From: Vigna angularis
Lineage: Eukaryota > Streptophyta > Magnoliopsida > Fabales > Fabaceae
DNA: 64,000 nt
Assembly: GCF_016808095.1 (NCBI RefSeq)
Contig: NC_068970.1
Span: forward strand, 49,945,630 to 50,009,629
Reading direction: 5' to 3'
In this document: positions 21,890 to 34,214 of the stretch, one piece after another
How positions within the stretch are numbered: the first letter of the stretch is position 1
Layout: every line of letters begins with the position of its first letter
Translations under genes and position numbers: made by a program
Notes under the pieces: model-generated
Database searches by the model: none
What the model saw: only the letters and a program-made list of their open reading frames with translations
Told to the model about the DNA's origin: nothing

Positions 21890-22229
21890 AGGCGTCATGC
21901 CATTGTGAGTAAGGCTAATACCACCTTCTCTATCTTTGAATATCGTTCTTCCGCTCCTTGAAACGTTCTGCTTACAAAGTAAATCAATTTGAATTTGGGA
22001 GTCTCTTGAATGAGGGTTGTGTTGACTGTGTTGTTTGACGCAACAATGTACAACTGTAAATAATGTCCTTGCATTGGTCGGCCCATTACATGAGGATTAG
22101 CCAATATGCCCTTCACTTTATCAAAAGCCTTTTCACATTGTTCATCCCATTGCTGGGTGATCCCCTTTTTCATATTCTTAAGAATAGGTTTAAAATGCTC
22201 GGCTAGTCGCGGGATAAAACGTGACAGGG
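21890..22229 (-). pseudogene. X reverse transcriptase, C-terminal part
   Basis: Continues the RT thumb/connection after the E2 insertion: SRFIPRLAEHFKPILKNMKK then the WDEQCEKAFDKVK motif and an IYFVSRTFQGAEERYSKIEK stretch. The join with 43087 is exact when one copy of CAGGG is removed. Confidence 0.85.
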
Positions 22230-23516
22230 TGATGACAGATTTATGACCACCAAAATATGATGTCACAAACTTGTTTTACAATCGGCAAGTATGACCGAAT
22301 CGTTCAAGTAATAAACTTGGTAAGACCAAGTATCGTTTTCCCAAAGGACTCACGGCCTAGTTTAGTTATGTGATTTGTTGATTAGCTAAGACTTAAGAAC
22401 GAAATAATTGGATTTTAATATGCAAAAGACGAAAATAAACATGTATGCATGAGGTTGATCAATGGCTAAAGCAAAATACAAACACTTTCAATGGAATATA
22501 TGGATGAGTATGTTGTTAGGGTTATCAATTTCATCTTATCCACTCTCATATATTTTAGGAATTCAACATTCAATTCATCATTGTTAATGCCACTCTCTAA
22601 ATTACCTTTCAAAGAAGGCTTCTCCCTAATTACGAGTTCATACAATTCCTAGCATTCCTAATAATTAGTTTATTTAGTACAGGAGCTTAAGGCAACTAAT
22701 ATACTTATTGGGAGAAATTCCCCGGATCTAGACTTCCCCGTACGTTTCCGTATCAACAAAACCAATAATCATGCATTGAATGAGTTAAACAAAGACAACT
22801 TTGAGCAAAGAGGAAAAACCCTAACTAATGATGAAAGAAAGCATAGGTCTTAGATTAAGATGTTAACACAAATTCCATATATGAGAGCTTCAAAAGATTA
22901 CATTGATTCCCCCAACAAACATACAAGGTTTAGTTCACCATATTCATGGTGAACCTAGATGAACAATAATGAAAGAATGAAAGATAAAACCCTAGAAAGG
23001 TGAAGAGGTAGCCTGAGCATCCAAGATCCTCCTTCAAAGGGGTGGAAGAGAGAGTGTTTGCTTCGTTCCAGCCAAAGATACTAACCCTAGGAAACCCTAA
23101 AGCTTATATACTATTCGTAAATTACAGAAAATTAGGCCCAAGCCCAAAAATAGTGCCGCTCAGCGGTAAGTGCGTGAGTTGGTTTCTTCCCCTCAGCGGC
23201 CATTTTGCCCCTCAACGGTGCCAACGTGAACTCCTAAGTGCCGCTCAGCGGTAAACTGCCGTTGAGCGGCAATTGCGGCTTCTCCTTTTGCACTTTTTGA
23301 TGTCTTTTCTGATTCCATCTCTCTCCTTCTTCACTTCTTTCACCAAATTCACCTTAAAACCTGCACAAAAACACTGAAATCAAGCATAAACTTGTCCAGC
23401 TCTCTTATTTCTGAAAATATAAACAAAAGCATGATTTCAAGCTAGTTTCTAAGTGTTAAAGGTTGCTTTTAGTATCAATTTTAAGCATGAAAATAACAGT
23501 TGTTCAACTGTTATCA
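22230..23516 (-). mobile_element. E2 3' LTR
   Basis: 1287 bp, TG..CA. Lacks the 18-bp unit TAAACTACCGCTCAACGG present in the 5' LTR near 42714-42731. Confidence 0.93.
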
Positions 23517-24780
23517 CAACCCCAAACTTAGAACTTTGCTTGTCCTCAAGCAAACAAGATGTAACTCCATCTTCAACCAATTCATATGATGATTCACTCA
23601 TTCAAAAATCTCCTTTTCAAGATAAGTAAAGACTTCAATTAAACTTATGACCAAGAGTTCAATCAAGATGTGCACGTGCTTTAGTGTTCACAAAGTCATT
23701 TAAATTCCAACAAGTGCTATTTTTCATGAATGATCAATCAATTAAGCATGGATGTTCATGTGCTCATGGAATATTTTCTCACTAGGTAAAGTGTTTCACT
23801 CACACACAAGTGTATAAGAGGTAATCACTCATTCACTCTACTATCACAATGTCACATGAATCAACTTTGCCTTTCATTTTACCACAATCAAAAACATTCA
23901 CAAGCATGCATCATCACAAGGACTTTTCAATGGCTTATAACGTGGCTGGGCTAACAAGAAAATTGTTTTTTCTGGATCACAAAATCCTTGAGTTAATAGA
24001 ATCATAACAACACAATTGTTCTTAGTTTTTCCCAACTTGCTTTTGCATTGAGCTTTGCCTTTCTTTTCTTTTCTTTCTCTTTTTCTTTTCACATTCTTAT
24101 TTCTTAGCTTTTCGCTCAATGCTTTTCCTTTTTCATGCTTTCTCAACAACCCCAAACTTGAACATTTATCAATACCACATAAGATTTTCTACTTAACTCA
24201 AGGTAAAGCTTTTCAACAAGGTTTTTCAATTATGTTCAAGGCTAAGGGTTCAAAGGATAGAACACAAAGTGTTCTCTTTTAGTGGGCTAACTTCATGAAC
24301 TTGTCCAGTAAAAAGGTTTCAACAAATGGCCTTGATCATATGATGCAAAACAAGCAATTGATTCAATCATAGAAAACCTGGGAAAAATCATTCATGCTTT
24401 CAAAGCAATAGCATTCAATCAATAAAAACTTTGGAGCTCAAAACCTCACATATAAGCTCATTTACATTTGACATACACATCCTGCTTAATCTCAAAACCA
24501 CAATCATAATATCATGCATTTGTTCACAAAGCTTGTGAATCACCTGTATAAGCATTTTAATGTGCACATCATCTCAACATCAATCAATCAATAAGCATCA
24601 TCAAGCATTACTTATCAAACAATCACAGTTAATAGCAAACCATCATAACAAACCAGGTATCCAATAGAGTACATCAAACCCTATTCTAAAAACAAAAAAC
24701 AAATAAGTTCAGAAAACTTAAACCAACAAAAGCATAAGCATATGATAGCATTCATTAGTAAATGCTATCTCAGCTCCTCA
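23517..24780 (-). other. E2 3' untranslated region and PPT
   Basis: Non-coding. PPT-like AAGTTTGGGGTTG (minus) is at 23517-23529, abutting the LTR, with a second copy near 24147-24160. Matches 50611-51880 of E1 along its length. Confidence 0.75.
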
Positions 24781-26016
24781 TCAGTCTGAGCTGTCCTCTG
24801 TATCTTCCTCTTCCTCCTCATCTTCCTCATCTTCAAATGCATCATCATCATCAGCTTCATCTTCTTCCATCTCTCTAGCTGGAGCTTCAGCTGCTCCAGC
24901 TCTTTCTCCATGCACTGGCTCCTCTGGCCAAGCTACCACATTATGGAATTCATCCATAGTCCACCTATGGGCTGGAGGTGTATCATACATCCCTACAATC
25001 ATCTCAGTAGTAGCCACCTGCCCTCTGTGAATGAACTGCAACTGAGCACCTATAAGAGACATATACGTGCCCCTCATCTGGAATGGTTCTGCTTCATGTG
25101 TCTCAGCAGATGTCTGGCTCTGTGCTGGCCCTCTCTCTCTACGAGCACGGCGTGGTGGAACTGGCTGAGCTGCTTCCTCACCTCCACAGTATTGTCTGTA
25201 ATAGGCCTCATCAATAGCTTTTCTTGGCCTCTCAAATGGTGGAGCAGAAGTGTCCACCCTAGCTATCTTGCAAAGGTGAGTGATCAAGGAGGGATGTCCT
25301 AGTGGTGCTTTGTTGTTTGAGGTATTTGCGCACACACTAATCTCATCAGCTATCACCTGCCCAATGTTAACATTTAAATTTCTGATAGCACAGTAGATGA
25401 ATAGTGCCCTGTTGAGAGTAATATCCGACACATGTGAACATGGCTGAATGTTGGCATGAGAAAATGCCATCCAGTACTTTGCAAGAGGATTCAAATCTAC
25501 CCTCCTAATGTTAACCACTGAGCCAGATCTATTCCTTTGGAAGTGTCATCTTGGTATACATAGTACTCTCTCCACATCCTCATAATCAGCACCTTCCTCC
25601 ATGCAAAGAGCAAACTGGCACTGCTCACCAGCCCACACAGTGTCCAGGAAGTTATTGATAGAATTAGGATCATACCTGATAGCATGGCCTCTGACATAGC
25701 CCAAATAATTCTCAGTTGGATAATCACCAATCTTCTTTGCATTGGTGTAGAATTCCTTTACCACAGCTATGTTGGCAGGTGCAGGATAGGTGGCTAGCTT
25801 TCCCCAGTCATTCCCTAACACTTGCTCTCCAAATTGAGGAGCAAAGTGAGGTATCATTCCAACTTTTCTTTCCATCAAAAGTCTCCTGTCCTGAACCACC
25901 CTAAAGTGCTTCTCATGTTTCCTAGAGAGGAACCTGCTAGAGTGGGGTTACTCTGGTTCCTTTTCCTTTCTCTTGGTTGCCATGGTTTTCAATCTCTTTC
26001 CTGAAGAGGATGTCAT
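24781..26016 (-). pseudogene. E2 ORF2 with two nonsense mutations
   Basis: Same length as E1 ORF2 (412 codons with stop) and collinear, with no frameshift. It begins MTSSSGKRLKTMATKRKEKE; codon 23 is TAA where E1 has CAA. The Gly codon after CIPR/CIPG is TGA (about 25545). The rest, including the acidic tail (EEDEADDDDAFEDEED...), is open. It may have been functional until recently, or be a copy of a functional master. Confidence 0.88.
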
Positions 26017-26018
26017 TC

Positions 26019-26430
26019 CTGCATTCAAACACAAATACAAAACCACAGAACATGATGTTAATCATTAGTAAAACATAGAACACAACTCCTTTCGAAGCTA
26101 AACCACCGCTGAGGCCCAGAATTTCCCCTCAGCGCCACCAGTGCCACATTCCAGATCACAAAAAATCAGAAAAACCAAGTCTGGCAGAGTGCCGCTCAGC
26201 GGCAGTTTACCCCTGAGCGGTAACTCTGCAGAATTTTGAAATACCCCTTTTCAAGCTGTCCTAACTCCACCCAAATGCAATTTTCAGTTTTCCAGTTCAA
26301 AATCATGCAGTTTAATCGGTTCAAACATCAATCAAATCATGCATAGAAATCAAAACCCCTAAATCTTCATGCATTGATAATCACATTCAAAATCAAGAAC
26401 CCTAGTATGAACAAAATGCATTTTACTTAC
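26019..26430 (-). other. Predicted intron upstream of E2 ORF2
   Basis: Donor CACCCAA|GTAAGTAAAA at 26430 and acceptor TTGAATGCAG| at 26019, 412 nt, two nucleotides before the ORF2 start codon. Both sites are conserved in E1 and E4. Contains CCGCTGAGCGG-type motifs (26100-26230). Confidence 0.65.
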
Positions 26431-26874
26431 TTGGGTGGAGATACTAGATGCAATGAGAATGCTTCCAAGCTAGAATGCTCTCTTCCAACCCCAAACTTTG
26501 ATGGTACACTAGTGAAAAAGTGAGTGGAAGAGAAATTTTCTTAAGAGGGAAGAGGAAGAAGATGTGGAAAACCTTGGAAAAGGTATGTGGGAGTGTTTGT
26601 GCAGAGAAGAGCTTGGAAAGAAAACCTAAAACGCAGCTTAGGGTATAAAAATACCCTAATGGGCTCGGGTTCCGCTGAGGGGAACTAAAGCCCATTCTGC
26701 GAGAGTACCGCTCAGCGGTAAGTTGCCGCTCAGCGGCACTTTCGTGAAGTGCTCTTCTCCTTCTTTTCTTAACCTACGTGCCTCCTAGACATACCCCTCA
26801 CTGGTTCCCTGCAATTCAATGTTTAAAATACTTATGCAAACCCTATTATGCAACAAACAAAAATCAATCAATCA

Positions 26875-27240
26875 ACTGGGTTGCCTCCCAGGTAGCGCTT
26901 GTTTAACGTCACGAGCCTGACCCAAAATCCACCAACACCCATCAGTAGGTGCAACAAACTTACCAACACACATCAGTAGGTGAAAAATTTTCTCACCAAC
27001 ACCCATCAGTAGGTGTTAAAATCTTACCAACACCCATCAGTAGGTGTTACAAACGTAGCATCCTTCAGTAGATACTTAACCACCTAGCATCCTTCAGTAG
27101 ATGCTATTTCCAACAAAATAGTTACAAAAAATAATGTCCACAAGTTAAAAATTACAAAACCAAAAAATAAAAAATTCTTAATTCACTGGGTTGCCTCCCA
27201 GCAAGCGCTCTTTTAACGTCATTAGCTTCACCCAGTAAAG
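26875..27240 (-). repeat. E2 hairpin block
   Basis: Between direct repeats containing GGGAGGCAACCCAG (plus-strand TGGGTTGCCTCCCA at 26879 and 27188) lie six units of the type stem-TACTGATG/TACTGAAG-stem (minus sense). They sit at about 26935-27105, in the same order as in E1: two ATC..GAT units next to ORF1, then ACC..GGT units. The outermost stems contain mismatches. Confidence 0.8.
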
Positions 27241-27241
27241 C

Positions 27242-28659
27242 TCAGGTTCCTTCTTCATAGTTGATGTTGTTATTCCACCAACTCCTCAGTTGTTTCCTAT
27301 GAACTGTTTTGATTCTTCTAAGATGTGGAGATTCTATCTCTATCATCTCCTTCTCTTTAAAGCCCTTCACAACCCACAACTTGTTTTTGATTCTCACGGG
27401 TTCACCAAGTTGGGGTCTTCTTTTCTCCCAGTCACCAGGAATTTCTCCTCCTCTTCCAATATTTTCTTCCTTGTGTACCTGAAACAACAAACAATGGTTA
27501 CCTGCAACCTTGGGATTTTCATCTTTATGGCTAGTCATGAGTGCATCTTGAAATGCAACTTTATAACTAGCTTCTTGCTCCTGTGTTTGCGTCTCATCTT
27601 TAAAGACGTCTACAACCACTCTCTCCTCTCGGTCCTGGAGCACCACTATACCCTCATTTACATCAATGATAGCTCTGGCCGTTTTCATAAACGGTCTTCC
27701 AAGTATGATAGGTATCTTCTCTGTCTCCATCTTCATCACCACAAAGTCTGCCAAGAACTGAAGTTTGCCAACACAAACTATAATGTCCTCTGCAATTCCA
27801 CATGGCTCCTTTGAAGATCCATCGGCCATTACTAGATTAACCCTTACAGGTTTCACATTAACATTTCTGATTTACTCCAGTAAAGAGTAAGGTATCAAGT
27901 TAACACTTGAACCTAAATCAAGAAGAGCTTTCTTCACCCTTTTCTTCCCTATGGTACAAGGGATAGAAAAACTGCCTGGATCTGTTGCTTTAGGAGGGAA
28001 TGGCTATTTTTTAACAGTTATACACTCCTTTGCCTCATCATCTCTACGTCTTTTCTTTGTAGAGATGTTTTCATCAGATTTCGTGTAAACTGTGATTTGT
28101 TGTAGAATCTGCTCCCAAGGTGCATCATTATCCACAATCTTGAATAATTCTGTGAAGTCCAGTTGTTTCCCTTGATGCATTGGAAAAAGAGAAGTATTTT
28201 TGCTCTCTATTTCTTCTGTTTCTCCTGTTTCTAACTAAACTGCCTCATCTTCAGCACTCTCTACCACCTTGCATTCTTCTTTGGGGTTAACCTCAGTATT
28301 AGCCCCAAAATTTCTATTTGGCCTTTCTTCCACCTGCTTGGTGATCTGCCTCATCTGAGTCTCCAAATTTTTGATAGTAGCTTCAGTGCTCTTTTGGGTA
28401 GACTCAGTTTTCTGTATGAAGTTGTTGAGAGTTTCCTCCATCCTCATGGACCTTTCATTAAGCATAGATAATTGTTGCCATAAGGTGGGTTGCTGCTATT
28501 GCTTATTATATTGACCAGCTTGCCCAGTTTGCCCTTGACCAATACTTGGGTGTGGTTTCCACCCCTGATTGTAGCTCCCTTGACGGTATTGATTGGTCAT
28601 GTAGTTTACATCCTCTACAGCTTCAACTGGAAAGGCACATTGACCATTGATATGGTCGC
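27242..28659 (-). pseudogene. E2 gag C-terminus and aspartic protease, with stops
   Basis: Continues gag after E3. It starts with the second half of the zinc knuckle (HINGQC), a Q/N-rich linker, and a coiled segment (MLNERSMRMEETLNNFIQKTE...) homologous to E1 ORF1. The protease region follows (about 28010-27650) with ALLDLGSSVNLIPYSLLE, whose D-L-G-S is the active-site loop, and IPIILGRPFMKTARAIIDV as the flap/second half. A TAG lies at about 28008 and a TAA at about 27870. The end (LGEPVRIKNKLWVVKG...LRSWWNNN) is basic and I do not recognise it. It occupies the place where RT would begin, so RT, RNase H and integrase are deleted rather than decayed. Confidence 0.8.
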
Positions 28660-31600
28660 TGATGAGTCGATATTTTATTCACTTCACTTAGCTTATTGTA
28701 CCGGATTTAATCAAGGAATTGTGCTTGAATGTATAGTATTATCCTGTTTTTCCTAATTGTGCTAAAATTGATCGGAAATTCTTATTTTAACTAATTTGAA
28801 TTATCTGAGCTAATAATTTTACAAGGAAAATTTGGAAATACAATTTGGGACATTTGAAGGCTAAATGAAAAATGACAATTGAGCCAATTTCATCTTAATC
28901 ATTTCAATTTTCGCTGGTTGCTGCGTAAATTTTGTGCCAACTTGTTTGTCTTCGTTCGAGTTCAATTCTTATCCTTTTTCCATGCAATTTTTTTTCATAG
29001 TTTCGTCTGGATGTCTAGTTTCACGTATAGTTTTTATTTTGTTCAAATTCGTTCTGTGCTGTTCCCAGTAATTTGTTTACTCCGCTGTGTTAGTCCAATG
29101 TTTACTGTTTGAGTAACTTCTACTTTGTTTGCATTGTTTGCTTGTTGTTTGGTAATTGTGGTGGCTGGAATTGATCATTAGACAATGCATCTCATGGCTA
29201 TAAGTGATTTAATTGTAAGAATCTTTTGGTTGCAAGGGCACATTTAAGTTGAAATTGAATTGGAAACATAGACACATGGCTTGGACATCTCACGGCATTT
29301 ACAAATGGAGAAGCAAGTAAAAAGTAACATCATGTAAGGTGATAATGTCATGGCTGGAATGGTAACAACTTAGCAAAATGTGTGAGCATGAAATTCAGAA
29401 AAAAAAATATGCATGGGCCCTTGGATGAGTCTCGGCTGAATTAAATTTCAGTAAAGGGTCCCATTATTAGTTTTAGTTGAAGAAAAATATGGAAATGAAG
29501 TGGGCACCACACTGCTTCTTATTTGCTGAAATATGAAAACACAAGGGGGACCACCAATTCTTGAATGAGACAATTTGATTGAAAGCACATGTGGGATTGC
29601 AAAATGCAATAGGTTTCACAGCCATCAGAATTTATTTTGGCAAGCATCTAACACACGGGCCCTGCACACTTTTGTCAAACATGGAACAAAATATATTTTG
29701 GAATGGATGTGGGAGGCCACGCACACAACACGTGAAGAAGATGCATGTCAGCAACACATACAAGCATGGAAATATTATTTTTCCTTGCTGCAATTAGGAG
29801 ACCGAAAGCTGCACTTGCCACCTCCAGAAATGCAGAGAGTTACACGCTTGCTGGAATGAGCACTACATGATGGGTGTTATGACCAAGGGGAGGAGAAGAA
29901 GAGAGGCAAAATGAAGAGGCATTCTCGATCCAGAGCTGGTTGCAGGTCCAGTAAAGTTCCACCCACCATGTCAAGAGGAAGAAACACACATCCAGCAGCT
30001 CCAACACGTCCAACTCCACCACTTCTCACGCATCCAGCACACCTTCATGTTGCAGCTGCTATGGAGTTTTTACAGCTTCATTTTGCAGCATTCCAGCAAC
30101 CACTGAGAGGGAGAGAAAGTCATGGGCAGCTCATGAAAGCAGCTCCAAAACGCACACAGCAGCATGGCACATTCATGGAGGTTGGACGGTGATGATTCAA
30201 GAAGAAGCTTGGATGAGCTGCATGTCCAGGAGCATCCAGAGCAAGGAGAGAACAACAGTCATTGAGAGTTGCTGTCCAGCCAAGAACACATGCACGTTGC
30301 AGCCATGACTTGATGCTTCCACGCGTTTTCAGCAGAAAAATATTTGCTCCAGCAGCGTGCTCAATGTCCAGCACTTGATGAGCAGCAACAACATCAGTTA
30401 GAGATTCACGGTGATGAAGGAGAAAGCTGGAGGTTGTCTCGTCCAAGAGCAGGGCAGCAGCTACCTCCACGTCCAGGAGCATCACGGGTCCAGCAGCAAC
30501 AACATTCTTCAATGGGAAACAACAGCAACACCAAGCTTCACACGTCCCAGCAGTTTCCAGCCACGTCTGAAGAAGCTAGCAAGGAGCATCCAGCGTCATC
30601 CACTACAGCATGCGCAAAGAAGGATGGCCATTGTTCTCGGTGGTGTGCAGAGCATACGAGAGTAAAAAAAAAATTTTTAGAGGGCCCCACCTTATTTCTT
30701 TCTGGTACGATGGAAGAAATTAGTTTTAAAGGATGGTAATGGAATACCAGATTGGAAGGCATGGCCAGCACGAGGAAAGCAGCAAGCACCACACGCACTA
30801 CTGCATCTGCATTTCCAGCAAAGATACCACTTACCTCTAAGAATAAAAGAGGGAGAGAAGAGATGAACAGGGGGACGTTCTGGAAGGGTCACGGTCTGGG
30901 GAGTCTTCCCCTCCTAGAAAAACATAATAGTATGGAATGTAGAGTGATGTAAGGAGTTTGGTAGAGAGAGCCGTGTGGGAGACCATTGGAAGAAGAAGCT
31001 GGACCTGTCTAGCAGAGGAGGACACGGCAGAAGCTGGCTGCAACAGTAGAGGCTGGAACCGATGTGAAGGACTGCTACTGTTGATGCGCACAATAACTGA
31101 TTTTGGTGTACACGCTCCTAGGTTCCAATTTTATGTTTTTAGTTGTAATGAATTTACATTCAATGCAAAATGTGATTTAATTTCCTGTTACTCAAATGCC
31201 AATTCCATTTTACTGTATCTGTTTTATTTGTTGCTGTAATTTTAATTATGTAGCAATTTAATTCCTGTGTTGTTTACCTGTCGTCTAATTTTTACCGTTG
31301 TTTGTACTGCGTTGTTGAATATTGCACGTTAAATTATTAGCTGAAGTTTTGATCTAAATGTTTTGCCGCCGTAATGTTGATGTTGTTTTCAGATTTGAAT
31401 TTTACTGTTTTATGTTTTTACTTTTTACTGTATTTTCTGTTTTTACTGTTTTCTGTATTTACGTTTTCTGTATTTTTCTGTTACTGTTTTACTGATTTTG
31501 AAATTCTGTAATTGCTGTTTTTACTGTTATTATTTACTACATGTAATTCCATTTTTTTTTGTATTAAATATTTTACTGTTTTTACTGTTTTCTGTTTTTA

Positions 31601-32102
31601 CTGTTTTCTGTATTTTTCTATTTTTCTGTATTTTCGTTTTTACTGTCCCAGATTTATTTTTACTGTTTTATGTTACTGTATTTTCGTTTTTTTTACTGTT
31701 TTCTAAAATTTACTGTTTTAGTGTTTTTAGTGTTTTTACTGTTTTCTGTATTTATTGTTTACTGTATTTTCATTTTCTGTATTTTAGTTTTCTGTTCCAG
31801 CTGTTTTTAATGATTCACTGTTCACTGCAATTTCGTTTTTACTGTAGCAATTTCGTTTTTACCGTTTTAATTTTGTTTTACTGTACTGCGTTTTACTTCA
31901 TCGTTTTTATTTCAACGTTTTTAAAATTCAGTCGCATTTAATTTTCATCGCAAAAACAACCATTTCAAACCCCCCACTTCGCGTGTGATCCGAAACTTGA
32001 ACCACAATTTGATCCTTGAGAGACGACCTAGGAGTCACTTCCTAGTATCTATACTGCATTCTTTTATGCAATCAAATTTGTATGACCGCGACAGTCGTAT
32101 CA
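28660..32102 (+). mobile_element. E3 5' LTR
   Basis: 3443 bp. The middle (29570-31090) is C/A/G-richer with many CCAGCA motifs, producing chance ORFs on both strands. 31400-31930 is a T-rich array of TTTACTGTTTTCTGTATTT variants. None of the ORFs is convincing, and all are present twice because the LTR is duplicated. Confidence 0.95.
31395..31930 (+). repeat. CTGTTTTTACTGTTTTCTGTA low-complexity array in E3 LTR
   Basis: Irregular reiteration of TTTACTG and TTTTCTGTA words, repeated in the 3' LTR at about 39820-40355. The apparent Phe/Cys-rich 147-residue frame across it is a composition artefact. Confidence 0.85.
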
Positions 32103-32108
32103 AAATTT

Positions 32109-32126
32109 TGGCGCCGCTGCCGGGGA
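32109..32126 (+). promoter_or_regulatory. E3 primer-binding site
   Basis: TGGCGCCGCTGCCGGGGA, six bases after the LTR. One base from the PBS of E1; complementary to a plant tRNA-Asp 3' end. Confidence 0.8.
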
Positions 32127-32317
32127 TCAAACGGTTCAGTCTTTGGTTTTTTGTTGTGCCATTATGTGTTGTGTTTTGTATTTAGTTGTTGTTTCTTAAA
32201 AAAAATAATTAAAAAAAAACTGTAATTTTTATTTTTACTTCATGTTATGCTTTCGTATAATCTTTGCATGAAGTGGAAGTCCAGGTCTGAGACAGATTTT
32301 GAACTAGAATAGAGAAA

Positions 32318-33616
32318 ATGACGGATTCTCAAGACTGGACGTATAAGCTGATCAAGAGGCTTCCCAAATTCCATGGATTGGCACATGAGGATCCATACAG
32401 GCACTTCACGGAGTTTTATGCGATGTGCTCATCCATGAGGCCTGTTGGTGTTTCAGAGGAGGAAGTACATATGAGAATGTTTCCAATGTCCCTTCGAGAC
32501 GAAGCAAAAGACTGGTTCATATACCAGTATCCTTTTAATAGTTGGCAGGAAACACAACAAAAATTCTTCGACAAGTTCTTTCCAGCAGCAAAGGTGAGCA
32601 GCATTGGGAGGAAGATAACTGCCATTGAGCAGTTTAAAGAAGAAAGCCTGGCAGATTATTGGGAAAGGTTCAACAGGCTCTGCACAACTTGTCCAAACCA
32701 CCAAATTTCAGAGCATTTGCTCTTGATTTATTTTTATGAAGGGCTCCTAGACAGTGAAAGGATACTTGTGGATACAACTACTGGTGGATGTTTGATGGAT
32801 AGAACCCCAGAAGAAGCAAGGAAGTTGCTCTGCAAGCTAGCTGGTGAAAATCCAATTGAGGTAACAAAGGAAGAACCTGAGCAGCCTGTTCTGGATTCTG
32901 ACACTGATAGCCCTGAGGACGCAGTTGATGACTTAGAGATTGGTAAAGAACTTTTCAATGAGCAAAAACAGGTTTATTCTGAACCTGATATTCCAATTTT
33001 ACCTGATTTGCCTACACATTCAAATGCATGTGATTTGACGCACATTGATTCTATAGGGTTTATGACTGATACTGATACAAATTCGATTGACCATTCTAAA
33101 ATTTTTAATTCAGTGTCAGCCATTGAACCCATTGGTAAAAGTTGCGTCAATATTGATTTTGAAATAGAAACTGTGCAATCTGATGATTTTATAGAGTTAG
33201 GACTAAACTTTGATTTAACACAGTTTTCTGAAAATTTTGAATGTGATTGCGAATCTGGTTCTTGCTCCATTTGTGCTGAAATTGGTTATGCGTTACAGCC
33301 AAACTCTAAGTTTATTACAGATGCTATTAAATGTGAGTTTGATGACAAGAATGCAGAGTTAAAAGAAAATGCAGGTGCTGACATTAAAGAATTGATGATT
33401 GATGAAGAAGAATATACTGCTACTTCTTTGAGCGAGCCAGAGATATTTATTCCGGTGTTACACACTCAACAACTGCTAGTGGAAGGAGAGATACTGCTGA
33501 AACAAATTGCTACGAGAAGAATACTGATGAAGCAGTTCTTCCTCAAATTTTCTTTGCTGAATCCTGTGATCGAAAACATCTCTCTTCTTGTCCAAGTTTG
33601 GCAACTGCCACCATAA
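32318..33616 (+). CDS. E3 gag
   Basis: 432 codons, open, starting at the ATG 192 bp after the PBS. Residues about 12-175 form a retrotransposon gag capsid-type domain: LPKFHGLAHEDPYRHFTEF, MFPMSLRDEAKDWFIYQYP, FDKFFPAAKVSSIGRKI, LADYWERFNRLCTTCP, EEARKLL. The rest is acidic and low in motifs, with a Cys cluster near residue 308-320 (CDCESGSCSIC) in place of a standard CCHC knuckle. It ends without running into a protease. Gag would assemble particles around element RNA. Since nothing else of pol is present, E3 would need RT and integrase in trans. The frame being intact fits a recent insertion. Confidence 0.88.
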   Translation: MTDSQDWTYKLIKRLPKFHGLAHEDPYRHFTEFYAMCSSMRPVGVSEEEVHMRMFPMSLRDEAKDWFIYQYPFNSWQETQQKFFDKFFPAAKVSSIGRKITAIEQFKEESLADYWERFNRLCTTCPNHQISEHLLLIYFYEGLLDSERILVDTTTGGCLMDRTPEEARKLLCKLAGENPIEVTKEEPEQPVLDSDTDSPEDAVDDLEIGKELFNEQKQVYSEPDIPILPDLPTHSNACDLTHIDSIGFMTDTDTNSIDHSKIFNSVSAIEPIGKSCVNIDFEIETVQSDDFIELGLNFDLTQFSENFECDCESGSCSICAEIGYALQPNSKFITDAIKCEFDDKNAELKENAGADIKELMIDEEEYTATSLSEPEIFIPVLHTQQLLVEGEILLKQIATRRILMKQFFLKFSLLNPVIENISLLVQVWQLPP

Positions 33617-34214
33617 CCAGGGAAGTTTTCCTGTTCCTTCTTCCCTTAATTTTCTTGGTTTGTGAATTAGGGGAGAATTCTGATTTTCTTAGTTTTCGAT
33701 TTGTTATTTTTATTTAAAAAAAAATATTTTTGTTCTGTTTTTGGTCTGTTATTTTGTTAATGTATGTTTTGTAAATATGTGTTTTGTTTGCTGTTTTTGA
33801 AATATGTGTTTTATCTGCTTTGATATCTTGTGTTTGGTATTAGGTATTTTGTTTTGTTAATACGTCTTCTGTTTTATTTATTTATTTAGTTTTCGTTTTT
33901 GTTTAAAAAAAAACAGAGAGCAAAATTGCAGTAATAGGGCAGAGAGGTGAGGTTCGAGCAGATTTAATCTGAGTGCATTTATTTGAAATAACCTAATTCA
34001 CCGAAAACATTCTGTCTTACACTGCTGATAAAATAAAATGCAGAAAAACAAAATAAAGATGTTCAGGGTTCGATCATTTCTGATCGTTAAATATTACAGA
34101 CCATAAAAAAACCATAAAAAAAAATTAAAAACATAAAAAAAAAAAAAATAAGTGTTCAGATTACATGCCTTGTTCAAATTCTGGCCACACTCGGCCAGCA
34201 AAAACATAAAAAAT
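33617..34214. other. E3 spacer between gag and the antisense homeobox gene
   Basis: T-rich then A-rich non-coding DNA with several homopolymer runs (33713-33730, 33904-33914, 34105-34150). It would hold the 3'UTR and polyadenylation site of the minus-strand gene; no single signal stands out. Confidence 0.55.

Noticed and set aside
27290..27814. 174-residue plus-strand ORF
   Set aside because: Antisense to the E2 protease region, which has the recognisable motifs.
29575..31239. Many ORFs of 60-131 codons on both strands, duplicated at 38000-39664
   Set aside because: They lie wholly inside the two E3 LTRs; duplication is due to the LTR. No domain and overlapping frames on both strands.
31498..31941. 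147-residue Phe/Cys-rich ORF (again at 39923)
   Set aside because: Translation of the T-rich CTGTTTTTACTG array; composition artefact, not a membrane protein.
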